Positions 20,706 through 32,822 of a DNA stretch of 64,000 bases are shown piece after piece. The DNA is taken from NCBI GenBank assembly GCA_036245805.1, contig BTRK01000003.1, forward strand, positions 14,672,464 through 14,736,463. Reading direction: 5' to 3'. Position 1 is the stretch's first letter. Each line of letters starts with the position of its first letter. The translations under genes were made by a program, and so were the position numbers. Under the pieces are notes generated by a model. That model did no database searches and was not told the DNA's origin. It saw only the letters and a list, made by a program, of their open reading frames with translations. The stretch comes from Pristionchus mayeri. Its lineage: Eukaryota; Nematoda; Chromadorea; Rhabditida; Neodiplogasteridae.

Positions 20706-21958
20706 TTAGGTTGAACAGAAAGTCTTTATAAACTTTTTATTTCCCTTCTTCTGACAATAAAGAGCAAGAGCGAAATCAAACGTATGCACCATTGCTATCT
20801 ACGACAAATCTCCAACGTTCAGGCAACTTATGGATTCCCTCCTTATAGAACCCATCTCGGCGCGAATCAAAATATTGCTTGAGTGCGGCCTCGATCGCCC
20901 CACGGGAAGTGAAGGATCTCTGATCGAGATGACGGGTCAGATCCGAGAACAACCAATAATCCGAAGGGGCCAAGTCAAGAGAATACGGTGTATGAGGGAG
21001 AACCATCCAGCCATATTTGGACAGCTCCTGCTTGACCTGCCGTGCAACATGGGGTCGGGCGTTATCGTGTTGATAGTACACTTTCTTGCCGTTCAGGGCA
21101 GATTGTGCGAATTTCTTCTTGAGATTCCGTAGTTGTTTAGTGTAGACATATCCAGTAATTATCCGGGTAGGAGGGGTAGGAGCTCCCAGTAAATGGGGCC
21201 ATCCACTCCCCACCAGGCAGAGAGCAAGATTTTCATAGGGTGAAGGTCAGGCTTTGCGACGTCATGTGGGGTCTCATTGGCATCCACCCACTGTGCCCTC
21301 CTATGGTGATTCTCATAGCAGACCCACTTCTCGACCCCTGTTATGATACGGTCCAACCATCGATCTCCAGCGTGAAGAGTGAGTAGAGAAAGGGAATCGT
21401 CGACACGGTGGTCAAACAGGTCTTGGGTCAATTTGTGGGGTATGAAACGGCCTAGCTTCTTCTTCTTGCCAATGGAGACCAATCATTTTACGATGGTGCC
21501 TTGCGATACCCCAAGTGTGGCTGCCATGTCACGGGTGCTTTGGAAGGGATCCGATTCCACTACGATCCGTAGTGCATCCAAATCCAGCTCGGGTGGCCTC
21601 CCAGACCGGTCACGATCATCCATGGAAAAGTCCCCCTTCTCGAAGCGTTGGTACCAATTGCGTATGGTCTGGTAGTGAGGGGCATATGACTCGTAGACTT
21701 CAGCCAACTGACGTTCCGATTCCTTCATTGTAGTGAGAGAGAGGATTAAGAATAACAGAACGTTGCGGATGTGCAAGGCCGTGGGAACAAACATCGTAGT
21801 CTTACTAGTGGCAGAATGGAAAGAGTGGAATGGGAGGTTGTTGACCACATAGTCCCTTTGTCATTTGTTATTCACTAGAGGCCAGGGAACACCAAAGGTC
21901 TCGTGCACTGAGCAGTGATCGAGCAAAACAGTTTATAAAGACTTTCTGTTCAACCTAA
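20706..21958 (-). mobile_element. mariner element 2, complete ends
   Basis: The 1,253-bp element is bounded by TA (20704-20705 and 21959-21960), with terminal repeats TTAGGTTGAACAGAAAGTCT and its inverse. The transposase on the - strand is broken into frames at 21483-21848 (YESYAPHYQTIRNWYQRFEK, RSGRPPELD), 21159-21482 (ITGVEKWVCYEN) and 20776-21213 (HDNARPHVARQ, YSLDLAPSDYWLF). It is the same family as the copy at the left edge. A small rearrangement near 21165-21180 (GGGTAGGAGGGGTAGG) replaces sequence present in copy 1. It is inactive. Confidence 0.95.
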
Positions 21959-21960
21959 TA

Positions 21961-23225
21961 TTAGGTTGTTGCATAAGTCCTGTCCGACTTGGAAGCCTCT
22001 AAGTTATTTGGTCGATCTTGCTTGTATGCTTTTGCCATTATCTGGCCTCATAGCATAACAGAGGCATATGCTTGTACATTCCAACAATGTGATTTATCTA
22101 ATTCATACATGTCTGCATTACGAGAAAACGAATCTGGAACTGTTCAGACTATCGCATATCTTCACACTTTTTCTTGGACACGGTGCTAGTTGATGGGAAC
22201 AGATTGCTATACTTCCTCACCCAGCTAAATTAGAAGTGTAGTTAATGCACTTTCTAAAACTAGGTTGAATGGGATTGCTTATTCAGTGCATTCAACATGA
22301 GAACCCAGTGAATATGAATGTAGACACTGAAATGCATTCCAATTAATGAATTGCACTGTATCCAGTACAAGAGATACTGAATTCAGTGAAAGTCGTTTTT
22401 AAATATCGCTAAAGGGGCTATACAAATACCAGTAAAATTCGAGAGTAGTTGCTCGTCTCTATCAGAAAACTGAAAAATTCCGAAAACGAAATTTCGGAAA
22501 AAATCACAAAATTCGTGATTTCAGATCCTTTGAAAATTAAATCTCCATTCAGCGATGAATGATTTTCAAATGATTTTCACAAAAGTGACTGTAGACTATG
22601 GGTTGCTGGTTCAGATTACCGCAATATGTCAAACATTATAGTTGTGCGAGAGACATAAACTAGCCAAATGTGCAAAATTCGGCATTCAAATTTTCACCAC
22701 TAATTTCTGGAAGAATAATCACGTCGAATGAGACTAGATTCAATACTTTACTTGAATAGGGATAATAACACCACACATTGATCACTTTTAAAAACAAAAG
22801 ATATATCTATATCGTACGGCACGAAAATGGCATGGGTTCATATCCATTGGCAAAGAACTATGTGAGCGCATTTCCAGATTTTCTTAAATTTTTATTCATG
22901 CTTTTCAAGCACTGATTACCATTAGTGGTTCGATATGATGTACATTCATCACACTCTACGATAATGCTATGGGGTTTGCACTTTGTATGTTCCTAAGGAA
23001 ATAGGATACTGGAGAAATACGAAACGAGAACGTTCAAGTGCACTACTTTCGTCTAATTTCGTGTCTATATTATTGAAATGACAGGGATACAATATAGTGC
23101 GCTAGAAAGTGCATTACACCATATATATATCACAAAAGACACATGCTGCCAAAGCTCACATGAATGTCTGTAGAAGCCAGAATTTGTAAATGATAAAATC
23201 GGACAAGACTTATGCAACAACCTAA
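21961..23225. mobile_element. TA-flanked 1,265-bp DNA element abutting mariner 2
   Basis: The left end TTAGGTTGTTGCATAAGTCC starts directly after the TA at 21959-21960. The right end GACTTATGCAACAACCTAA finishes at 23225 and is followed by TA (23226-23227). Size and ends fit a mariner-like element, but no transposase motif can be read, so it is a non-autonomous or fully decayed copy. A terminus of related sequence ends at about 3521. Confidence 0.75.
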
Positions 23226-23574
23226 TACAATTTCTGAACGAGTAGAACCACTCCCCTATATTCAACCTGATTAGCCTTCGAACTGCAGTCCATGTATTTT
23301 GCACTTGTTGAATGCGTATAAGACGGAGACGACTTGTTCTCCCGAGCACTCAATCATTGCATACTTTTTAATGTATAATACAACTGAAAAAATATAAAAA
23401 AAGCTTACCGATATTGCGCTTCCCAGTCGTATATATAACTGAGATCGGAGTAATTCATGTACATGATAACTTTTAAGATCGGAAAAGGTATAGCATTATT
23501 TATAAATACCGTTTCTTTAATACTACGAAGCAGAAAATAAAATCGAATACTGTGTTGCAACTATCGAAGCCAAT

Positions 23575-24026
23575 CAAAACAGTTAATTTATGTGCACCTA
23601 TTGTCACTCAAATAATGACAAAGTAGTCCTAAACACAAGTGAACCACAAGCGAGTAAACTATAGAAAAGTGTTGGAGCGAAAATTATGAATCAACCTGAT
23701 AACACAGAAGTGCAGCCTGTTGATATGGAATGGAAACACAAAACTTCCTATTTAAAAAATCTGCAATTGAGTGCGAAGTGATCTGGGCAAAATCTTCGTA
23801 TACATCGAAGCATTCAAGCACTGAAAAATACAGTGGCTGCACTCAAATTCAACGAGTAGTACATACTGATTAGGCAAGCGTTGCGAAATCGGAGTAGCAT
23901 TTCCGTCAACTTGGGTCGAAATGAGTGGTTGTCTACAAGTTCATGCAATGGTATCTCGCTCAGATAGGTTTTCGATTGTTATTACAGAATCGGCATTAAT
24001 TCTCGCGCGGGGGCAAGAGGCGGGTT
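23575..24026 (+). repeat. Left arm of 452-bp inverted repeat
   Basis: Nearly exact reverse complement of 25803-26254 (symmetry sum 49829). It contains a transposon end (GCGAAAATTATGAATCAACC with TA) at 23678-23701 and then non-coding sequence up to CAAGAGGCGGGTT. The arms bracket an RTE-like fragment and about 400 bp of other DNA. Confidence 0.9.
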
Positions 24027-24169
24027 GCCCTCTCCGACGCGATTACTCCAGAAAGTGTTATCGGGGCTGAACAAGATTCATTCTCAACCAAATCCACTGG
24101 TTGGTTGACAAATTATGCATGACTCCTCTGAGTAGGTCAGAATACACGTTTTGTAGTGCATATATTATA

Positions 24170-25605
24170 ATCAATCAATCAATATTTATCACGTCATGCG
24201 TTAACGCAAGATGAGGAAGGGTCGGAATTCTTCAGCAGTTGCGTTCCACCATCTCGCTCCAATAGTTCTTCTGAGATCATCTCTCCATCGGGGTTTAGGC
24301 TGACCCGGTGAGCGCGTCCTGTTGTAAGGTATCCACATAGTAGTCGCTCTGCTCCATTCTTCCATATCCATTCGTCGCAGTTTCAACGCCCAAATTGCCT
24401 TCCTTCTCATAGCCTCCTGATTCCAGTCACGGACTCCTGTTGCGTTGCGGATGTTCACGTTCCTCCATCGATCTCGCAAGCTGATTCCGAGCATTTTCCG
24501 CTCCATCTTACGCTGAGTCACACTTAGTCGCTCCTTGTCACTTGCTCGTAGGGCCCATAGCTCGCTGCCACAGAGTATCGTAGACATGACACAACTGTTG
24601 AAAAGGCGCCGCTTTGTTTTCATCGGTAGAATGCGTGAAGAGAGGAGGTACGAGAGCTTGCTCCATGCGAACCAACCCAGACGAATTCTGTGCTCAAGTT
24701 CTGCTGAGTAGTCAAGGGGAAGTGAGATTCTTCCGCCTAGATAGGTGGTGGATTCGGCAAAGTTGAACTTCAGATTGTCGATGACAATGGGTGCTCGGGT
24801 GGAGGTGCACGAGGTTAGAAGTACGGTCTTGGATGGATTTACTTCAAGAACAACGCGCGCGCAAGCCTCCATAAGTTTCTTCATCATGTTCTCCAGTTCG
24901 GGGCGACTCTTTGCGATTAGAACAATGTCGTCTGCGTACTCTAAGTGACTCAGGTTGCGGCCATCGATCGATATTCCGTTGTTCTCCCAATCGATTTCAT
25001 TTATAGCGTATCTCAAGACGGCATTGAAGAGACATGGGGAGAGAGTGTCTCCTTGGCGAACTCCTCTCCGCACTTCAACTGGAACCAAATCCTCGTTGAC
25101 ACGGATGAGAGTAGAGGAAGATTCGTAGAGGCGACGCAAGAGATGGATTAGAGTCGGGTGCACTCTAGCGATCCACAGTGCGTGCCAAACAGAGTTCCAT
25201 TCCACACAGTCAAATGCCTTCCGAAAATCCACGAATCCCAAGTAGAGGTGCATTCCGTATTCGTGCGTGCGTTCTGCGAGTTGTTTGATCGAGTGAAGAT
25301 TGTTGAGAGTGCAGTGACCTTTCCGGAATCCGGTCTGAGTGTGCGATTCAGCCTCTTCAATTGATGATTCGATTCGTTTGAGAACAACGCGAGTGATTGT
25401 CTTGAGGGATACGTTAAGCAACGAGATTGGTCTGAAGTTTCTAACCAATCTCAACCAATATATTATAGTTAACCAATATATTATAGTTATTGTACTACAG
25501 TTCGTCGAGCAACCACTGGATTCATCTCGGGGAGACCGGATTCTTTTTTGAACGAGCGAGTTGGTTGAGCATGAGGCTTGCAACGAGTGCAAAGGGGCCA
25601 AGTCA
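24170..25605 (-). mobile_element. RTE-like non-LTR retrotransposon, 5' truncated, long open frame
   Basis: A 466-codon frame on the - strand (25601-24201) covers most of a reverse transcriptase: NFRPISLLNVSLK, GFRKGHCTLNNL, FVDFRKAFDCVEW, VRRGVRQGDTLSPCLFN, the catalytic EYADDIVLIAKSRPELE, then QRKMERKMLG and LRDRWRN. The tail at about 24171-24190 is (TCAA/TGAT)n, as in the copy at 17316. The same family as that copy, but clearly diverged. No endonuclease domain; the 5' end at about 25470-25500 holds a short direct repeat (AACCAATATATTATAGTT twice). Probably inactive. Confidence 0.9.
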
Positions 25606-25802
25606 GATCATGCTCTTTCGGGGTGAGTCATAATCGGAAAATGAAGCTCTACCCAAATTGTTGGCGTTGCGACTGGTGTAGAGTTGAAATTGGCTCTTCC
25701 CCTCTCCCTTGACAGCTTTTTCACGTACTTAATTAGCCATATTACGATTCATGGGATAAGTTATCGACATAGGCAAAAAGTATGGTGGGTGGGAGGCTCC
25801 GG

Positions 25803-26254
25803 AACCCGCCTCTTGCCCCCGCGCGAGAATTAATGCCGATTCTGTAATAACAATCGAAAACCTATCTGAGCGAGATACCATTGCATGAACTTGTAGACAA
25901 CCACTCATTTCGACCCAAGTTGACGGAAATGCTACTCCGATTTCGCAACGCTTGCCTAATCAGTATGTACTACTCGTAGAATTTGAGTGCAGCCACTGTA
26001 TCTTTCAGTGCTTGAATGCTTCGATGTATACGAAGATTTTGCCCAGATCACTTCGCACTCAATTGCAGATTTTTTAAATAGGAAGTTTTGTGTTTCCATT
26101 CCATATCAACAGGCTGCACTACTGTGTTATCAGGTTGATTCATAATTTTCGCTCCAACACTTTTCTATAGTTTACTCGCTTGTGGTTCACTTGTGTTTAG
26201 GACTACTTTGTCATTATTTGAGTGACAATAGGTGCACATAAATTAACTGTTTTA
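25803..26254 (-). repeat. Right arm of 452-bp inverted repeat
   Basis: Partner of 23575-24026. Its outer part (26130-26254) is the left end of the TA-flanked element at 26130-26887, so that element's terminus is shared between the two arms. Confidence 0.9.
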
Positions 26255-26887
26255 TGTTAATTAATTCCACTTCGTTCTGCAGTAAAAGATATTTTTCGAA
26301 AAAGTGACGAATTGACAGGATTTTGAGTGGTGTGTCCAAGCCGTCGCTTAAACAAAATGAAAGTGATACAAGCGGTGTATTTTTGTTAAGTCACTAAGTA
26401 AGGTTCAGTGTTTCCGATAAACACATGAAAACGGAATTTCAGACTGTCTCGAAGAGCAGGCGTAGTCAAAATTAGCGAAACCGGCCACCAAATTTCGATT
26501 TTGCCTTCATTCCAAATGTGGCTTGTGAATGGAATGGTGAATCTCCACAATTATTTTATGGTAGCATCCACATGATATTCTCTTCCATTTCTGATAAATT
26601 TAAATTTCAAAATACTTTAAGAAAATAGTGTTGTTGTGGCGCTATCATGATTACGCAATGAGTACCATTCAATCAAATAGGCTGTGCCAAATTTCAATTT
26701 TGTGGCATTTCAGTCTTTGGCATTCCCGTAGAATCGATTCACCATGTATGAGTATAGGTGCGCTATGGAGAGCGCACATGTTCTAAAATCATGCAAAAAG
26801 GTATGAGAGAATTGATAAAGTTCGAAGCAAATAATAGTTCAAAAACGACAGGCGTGAAATTGGAGCGAAAATTATGAATCAACCTAA
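26130..26887. mobile_element. 758-bp TA-flanked non-autonomous DNA element
   Basis: Ends TCAGGTTGATTCATAATTTT and AAAATTATGAATCAACCTAA are inverted copies bordered by TA (26128-26129 and 26888-26889). The subterminal TTTGTCATTATTTGAGTGAC is shared with the element at 17995 (CTGTCATTATTTGGGGCAC). No transposase frame. Mariner-like MITE. Confidence 0.8.
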
Positions 26888-26889
26888 TA

Positions 26890-27455
26890 AAATCAACGTC
26901 ATTCACTTACACTATTACTATTATGCCAAGCAAACGTTTTGATTGATTAAATGTCGATGAAGTACATTAATTCTGTTTGGTGTAATTTCCTTTTCAAATA
27001 AAGTATAATTTATTCCATTTATGAATGTACAAGAAATATGGGAATTTCATCATTAATCATACCCGTTGAAATTGAGTTTAACCCGCTGAATATTGAGAAT
27101 TGGTGAATAGAGACGGTGAAATGTATTATAAAATCCGGGTTAGATTCCTAGATGTTTTTAAGGAGTTTCAATACTGTTTTTTGTCAATATTAGCTCAGCG
27201 ATGCGAAAAAGCTTCTATTGAAATCTGGCCGCTAGTCTTCTAGCTACGTTTTCCATCCACGGCGTAACGAAGTTCTCTTTCGTGCCTCGTACATTCGAGA
27301 CTATTCCAAGGGAGAGTCGTCCTCTTGAATAAGCCAGGCTCTCACTGCCTGCAATTAGTGTGCCAGTAATTAGCAATTAGAGTAATTTTGGCCGCCGTTT
27401 CTTCATTGTATCTAGGAAGTTCTCATATTAATCGTACAAATCTGACGTGACAAAA
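26890..27455. other. 3' flank of the LACT gene
   Basis: No coding exon or repeat is recognised apart from the last LACT exon's end. AT-rich up to about 27200, then mixed composition. Confidence 0.5.
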
Positions 27456-30400
27456 TCACGCACCTACGGCTGAACTCAAGCAAAGTACGTTCGTCTTCTT
27501 CACAATGCTTGAAACCCCAAATTTTTTTCGGGAATTACTATTTTGCCCATGTGTGTGCAACTCTAATGGGATCATTGAATAAAGAGATCGTGGTATCATT
27601 GCTCGAACTCTACCTGCCATGCTTCCAACATGGTAGATGGATCCATCATTTCCGATCTGGATGCCCCTTCCGTAGTTCCATCGAGTCCATCCACGCACTA
27701 CCATCAATCGATACTTGGTGACACGATGGGAGTTGAGCTCGCCCATAATACGAGCGATCTCAAGTGACATTTCAGTCAAGCAAACATTGCTGGCCTTTCA
27801 GGGAAACATGAAGCAATACGAAATCAAAATGTGAGAATACAGCGTGGTAGGGATAGATAATTGTTGAAGAAGAGATGTAAATTCTTGACCCTTCTTTTCT
27901 TTCTCACTCACATCACTCGCTCTCAGTGTCCATCCTGCAGCTGAGTCTAGTCTACGCGGACTCCAACTGAGGTATGGTGAAGCGTTGTCTTGGGAGTAGT
28001 ACGTCACCTGTAAGAACCTTCTTCTCCTTATCATCTCTTCCTCTTCCTTTCTATCGGGAGATTCTACCATGGTCTAATCATTCGTGCACTTTCTTGCAAC
28101 CATACCTGTCGACTGTGTAAACTGAACGGACTCTGTCCTGAATTCCGATTTCACGATGCAATCCTTACCTCATCATCAAGTGGAATCCTCTCAGCTATCC
28201 TCGCTCCTTCAATTCCCAGCGGCTTGAAGAGTGCTCGAGTAGCGTAGTCGTCATAGGAGAGCCCTGTGACTGCCTCAATCACTCGGCCGAGAAAGACGTA
28301 GCCAATGTTGGAGTAGACGTGCACGCGACCTGAGATCATAGGATATATTGAGGGGAACGAGCTCGATCGATATTCTCGTGATTTAGCATTCTGTAATTCC
28401 AGTCATGCCGGTAAGAAAACGCAGAAAGAATATATCCGTGTCTTGCGAAGCCATCTCTGCATGTCGATTGCTTACCTGGGGGAATTCTCGGTTGATTGTT
28501 TGCGAGGATCCAGTAAAGGAACTGCGAGTTAGACAATTCCCTCCTGGAAGAATCGTAAATTTGCTGGCCTAGCAAGTGCCTAGATAAACGGGACGAATTT
28601 TAATAATGTATTTACAGTCCTATTTTTACTAAATTTGTCATAATTACTTCGAAAATTCGAGTCTTGCGAAGTGACCCCACGCTCCGGAGGAGTGTTCGAG
28701 AAGATTCTGGACTGTGATCGATCGAAGAAAGATGTTTGAAGGACCACGATAGAGCGAAGACAGGAGACCTGAGAGAAAATTTACATTGAATAAGAGGTCG
28801 TGAAAATATTGTAATCTACACGAACCACTCGAAGAGGGAGTGTTGATAATGCAATGAATAGATTACAAAAATTGCAAAGACAAAGAAAATTTGCATTGTT
28901 CAAATACATAATTGGGGAAACAAGATTATCCCTTTTTGTTACGGTTTTCTATTGAATTGTCCTCTCTTCGCCGCGCTGATAAAACAAACCTTGTGGTCCG
29001 AATACTCTGTCTCCATAGGATAATCTTCCTTCGTTCACTAGTTTAGTTACAAGCATTGCAGTTATCGTCTTGCTCACACTGGCTATCCGATATCGATGAT
29101 CGACCCTCGCCTTCAATCACTTTCAATTTCGAAAACAATAACATCAACAATAACAACAACAACAATAACTACGACAATAGCCAGTCCACTCATTCTTTAC
29201 TTTGACTAGAGAAACCATATCTCGCCGATCGACTGTCCTAGAGAGTGCGTAAAATGAATAGGCGGCTGTCTGACTTACGAACTACACCATTGACATACCT
29301 CTGTGTCGCTGATCAAATCCGCGTATCCGTATGCTCTCTGGAAGAGAAGCTTATCTGCATACAGTATGGATACGGACATGGCTGGAATCTCCAGTCTTCT
29401 CATCTCTGCTTCCACCTCCCAATCGAGCGCGCTGATTTCGATGCTCCCTCAATCATCACATTTCCATCTCCACTATATTTCTCCTCAGTATGTCACATAT
29501 CTCTCCACCTGCTGTATGGTCGAGTATACTACTTTGTAAATTATTCTGGGAAAATGTGTCTAGTTGGAGATCATAGAGTGAGCATGGGGAAGTAATATCA
29601 TATATGATTCCCTATTACGTGGTTAGTATGGTACGGCAATCCAAATTACCAGGTATTTGTTAGCTGAGGCGCACCAGAGTATCTCTATATCTTACCCATT
29701 CTCATACTATGAACGAACGGCCAATTCCTCCAAGTGAAAGCCTCTCCCCTCCACACGGAGATGTGCTCTTCCTCTGTGAGGGGAGCGGTTGAAATGAGCG
29801 ATGAATTCGCTACTCGTACTTCGTCTTCCTTATCGTTGCTCGATATTCTAGCGATAAATCTGCGAAGGAGGAGGAAAAGATGGGATAACAAAAGTGCTTT
29901 GTTTCTGTCCGATTTCCCATGTCTGAATGACCCTCTCTTTTCCGATCCCACCCACGGCTGGCCTAATAATGCCAGGGCCTTTAACTATCCTTAAAAGGAA
30001 GCAGCGATATTGTACAAAAATATACTTATCATATTTGGAAGTAAGAAAGTTAGTCAGCAACAAAATTTCAAAGGTCTCCTCACTTCACTCCGAAACCCTT
30101 TCTCCAGATGACTAGTGCATGGGGGCTGGAAGATTGAGTGAACGGTTGGATGGTGCTGGGATAGAATCCCTCTCGGGTCAGATTCCTCATATTCTTCATT
30201 ATATCAGCCATGGGATATTCCTGAGAGTAGGAGATCGTTCGTATCTCTCTCATGCACCCCCCCCCCTCTCCCTCCCTCCTCTATATCTCTTCACCTCAAC
30301 GATGAAGTGTTGGACGAAGTTCTTATCATGATGCCACACTACATCGAAAGTAGCGCCGTTGTAGCAGATGTAGTTAACCCCCACTTTATTCTCCGTATGC

Positions 30401-31239
30401 ATTTTCATCTCTTCCTGAAAACGGAGAAAACATTTATAAGAAAACAGAAAGTGAGATGAGATAGAAAGAGGGAGAGAGAAAGTGAAAGGGATAGAAAGAG
30501 GAAGAAACAGAGAAAGTTGCTCGGCCGAATGAGAACCGACTATGGGAATCAAAAATTGAACGTGTAAGCATAATCTAAAACAACTAGTGGTCTCATTAAT
30601 CTGTTATTGCCTATCGGATGACACTACTCACTTGTAGTTCATCCATCGTCAGATTGAGCGCCATCTCATGTGTTCCCTCTCCGCTTCCATAGTTGAGCAC
30701 GTAGAAGGGAGCACCACGAAAGGAGTAGGAACATATGGAAGAGATGAGGAAGTTATTCATCGAGACATCTGCGAAAAATATATTAGGGATGACTTCATAT
30801 GCAATTTTCATTTTTTTCGTGTTTGCACGAAGATCTGATAATCGTTGAAGGAATACACAAAACGATTTCCACAAAAGTCATTACTAGACTATAGGAGTGA
30901 GAATAGGTTGGAGGTAGACTTTAAAAAAACACAGTAGCATCATCACTTTCACTAACATGTGAGAAGAGCGAAAATAATGAAGCTGATTTGCATCATTAAT
31001 AACTAATTTTCAAGTTACTCACCAGCTATCACATCATTCAGTCCATTGATGGGAATATGAATGCGCGAGATGGCATACTCATCCTTCGAAGGAACGGAGA
31101 AGAACGAAGGAGTTCGAGAGAAGTGATTGGGAAAGAGATGCCGTCCCCTGACCTCCCTCGATTGACCAAAGAACGAAAGATCAGTATGACATTTGACTGA
31201 GACTGAAGATAAGAGAAGGAGGAGGAGGACAAGGTTCAT
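27456..31239 (-). CDS. Secreted beta-lactamase-related (LACT-type) protein, 12 exons
   Basis: Spliced model of 621 residues. Exons, in transcript order: 31239-31023, 30768-30632, 30414-30295, 30220-30084, 29859-29696, 29447-29299, 29110-28990, 28768-28648, 28579-28476, 28329-28169, 28007-27912, 27794-27456. All phases agree. A signal peptide (MNLVLLLLLLSSVSVKC) starts it. Residues about 65-210 hold W/Y-rich repeats (YICYNGATFDVVWHHDKNF, LTREGFYPSTIQPF...ALVIW) like polyglycine-hydrolase structural repeats. A class C-type beta-lactamase fold follows with SxxK as SVSK (319-322), YxN as YSN (429-431) and HxG as HVG (564-566). All three catalytic motifs are present, so a serine hydrolase is plausible; the substrate is unknown. 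The tail after HVGSMAG is unusual and the last exon's 3' part may really be intron. Confidence 0.9.
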
Positions 31240-31344
31240 CCACTGAAAGCGAAAGTGTTCGGTCGAAGAAGAACGGAAAGCGAGGGAGAGACGAATTGAA
31301 ATCGAAAGGAGAGGAAACGAGGCGAACATCAACTGGTTTACTGC

Positions 31345-31950
31345 CCCGTATTTGTAACTCGTAGAGGGTATACAGCTGAACGATTGAAGGTGGGATGGTG
31401 AAAAAGAGTGCGGAAAAAAGAGAGTGTAGAATGGTTAGAATGATTTCGTCTCGATTTCACGAATTCTAGTGAACCTGAATGGAGAAATGCGAGAGGTGAT
31501 GGTTTAATACTAATTTCTTTGGTCAAAACTGTTGAGGCAATATGGCGTACTATTTGTAACTCGTAGAGGGTATACAGCTGAGCGATCGAAGGGTGGGATG
31601 GGTGAAAAAGAGTGTGGAATGATGGGAAGAATGGGGGAAAGTCGAGAAAGCGAATGGAAAGTGAGACGATGTGACCTCGCTGCAGCAGTTTTGCGTGATG
31701 CTTTCCCCACCCTGGGGTGGATCGAGAGAGATCGAGAGCGACCTTTCAGGAAGAGCGGGGAGGGAAGAGTTCGAAATTCGGGTCGCCGTCTCTTAATTTT
31801 CCACACTCTATCAACAGGCCGAGCCGTGGGAAAGTGTTTAGAATGATATCGAAGTATCGTTTTCTCGAACGCTAGTGAAAAGGAATGGGGAGAGAGGATA
31901 TATGATGGTTTAGTGCTAAACCTTTGGCCAAGACTGTTGAGACGAGATTA
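31345..31950. repeat. Direct duplication just upstream of the LACT gene
   Basis: Block 31352-31530 (TTTGTAACTCGTAGAGGGTA ... TTTGGTCAAAACTGTTGAG) recurs at 31551-31942 with the same start and end. The second copy has about 200 bp of extra sequence inside. The first copy ends about 110 bp from the LACT start codon, so both may contain promoter or 5' leader sequence. Confidence 0.75.
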
Positions 31951-32822
31951 TTTTGGTGTTTTCTATGCGCGGATAATCCGGCATATTCAATGGTGTTCTT
32001 CTCACCAATCACCTTGGTCAGCCCTCCCCTCCCTCACGCGTTAAACTCTCGCTTTGTACCGCATACATCCTTACAATGATTCCACACCTCGTGAGCGAAC
32101 CGATATTCCAGCAAGAAGTTAATCTACGGCAATAGCACACCCTAATGAGCCTGACGATGGCATTCGCAAGAGTCCAGTGTGATAAACCGGGTAAGAGGAG
32201 ATGGAATGGAGGGGGGATTTGGAGGAGAAAAAAGGAAGACTGATTCGAAATGCACTATGAGAACTATGAGAAGAAACTGACTGGAAAGAGAGGGAACACT
32301 CGACTCGACACGAGATTGGGCCACAACTTGATCTCTAGGTGATCGAGACGAGGGTTTAGCACGAGCGACACACGCAGTCACATCACAAACACATTTCATC
32401 CTAAATTCATGCCTTGCCAGATTACGTTCAAGGCAAGCAGAAGAATGAGAAGGTTCATGCTGACTCATTCGAACGCTTGACCTTGTAGCACGAAAAGGAA
32501 TGGTTTTTGATTGTATCCTCAACACTACCTACGAGACATTAAGATTTCGTTTTTTGCTCCCTCGTCAGAATGTGAAAGTGAGGCAATTCCCACTATCTGC
32601 TGAGCTAAGATCACATTCTTTCACCGATGAGAGTCAATTACTGCCATGAAACGGTTGTGCATCTTGAGTAGACTTTCCAAAGGAACAAATGAGCTTGCAC
32701 ACTTGTATGAAAATTACTCCCATGTATCTTCATTCTGTACACTCTTTCCAGTTCGGAGCGGTCAATTACTGTAAAAAATGAACTAGTTCTTTAGTTCTCC
32801 TTTTGAAAACTTGGGTCACTAC
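31951..32822. other. Intergenic, nothing recognised
   Basis: Open frames at 32142-32525 are arginine/serine-rich and not accompanied by splice-consistent neighbours. I see no domain, RNA gene or clear repeat here. Confidence 0.4.

Noticed and set aside
29245..29595. + strand frames opposite the LACT gene
   Set aside because: Antisense shadows of LACT exon 6, whose - strand reading (IPAMSVSILYADKLLFQRAY) matches the beta-lactamase fold.
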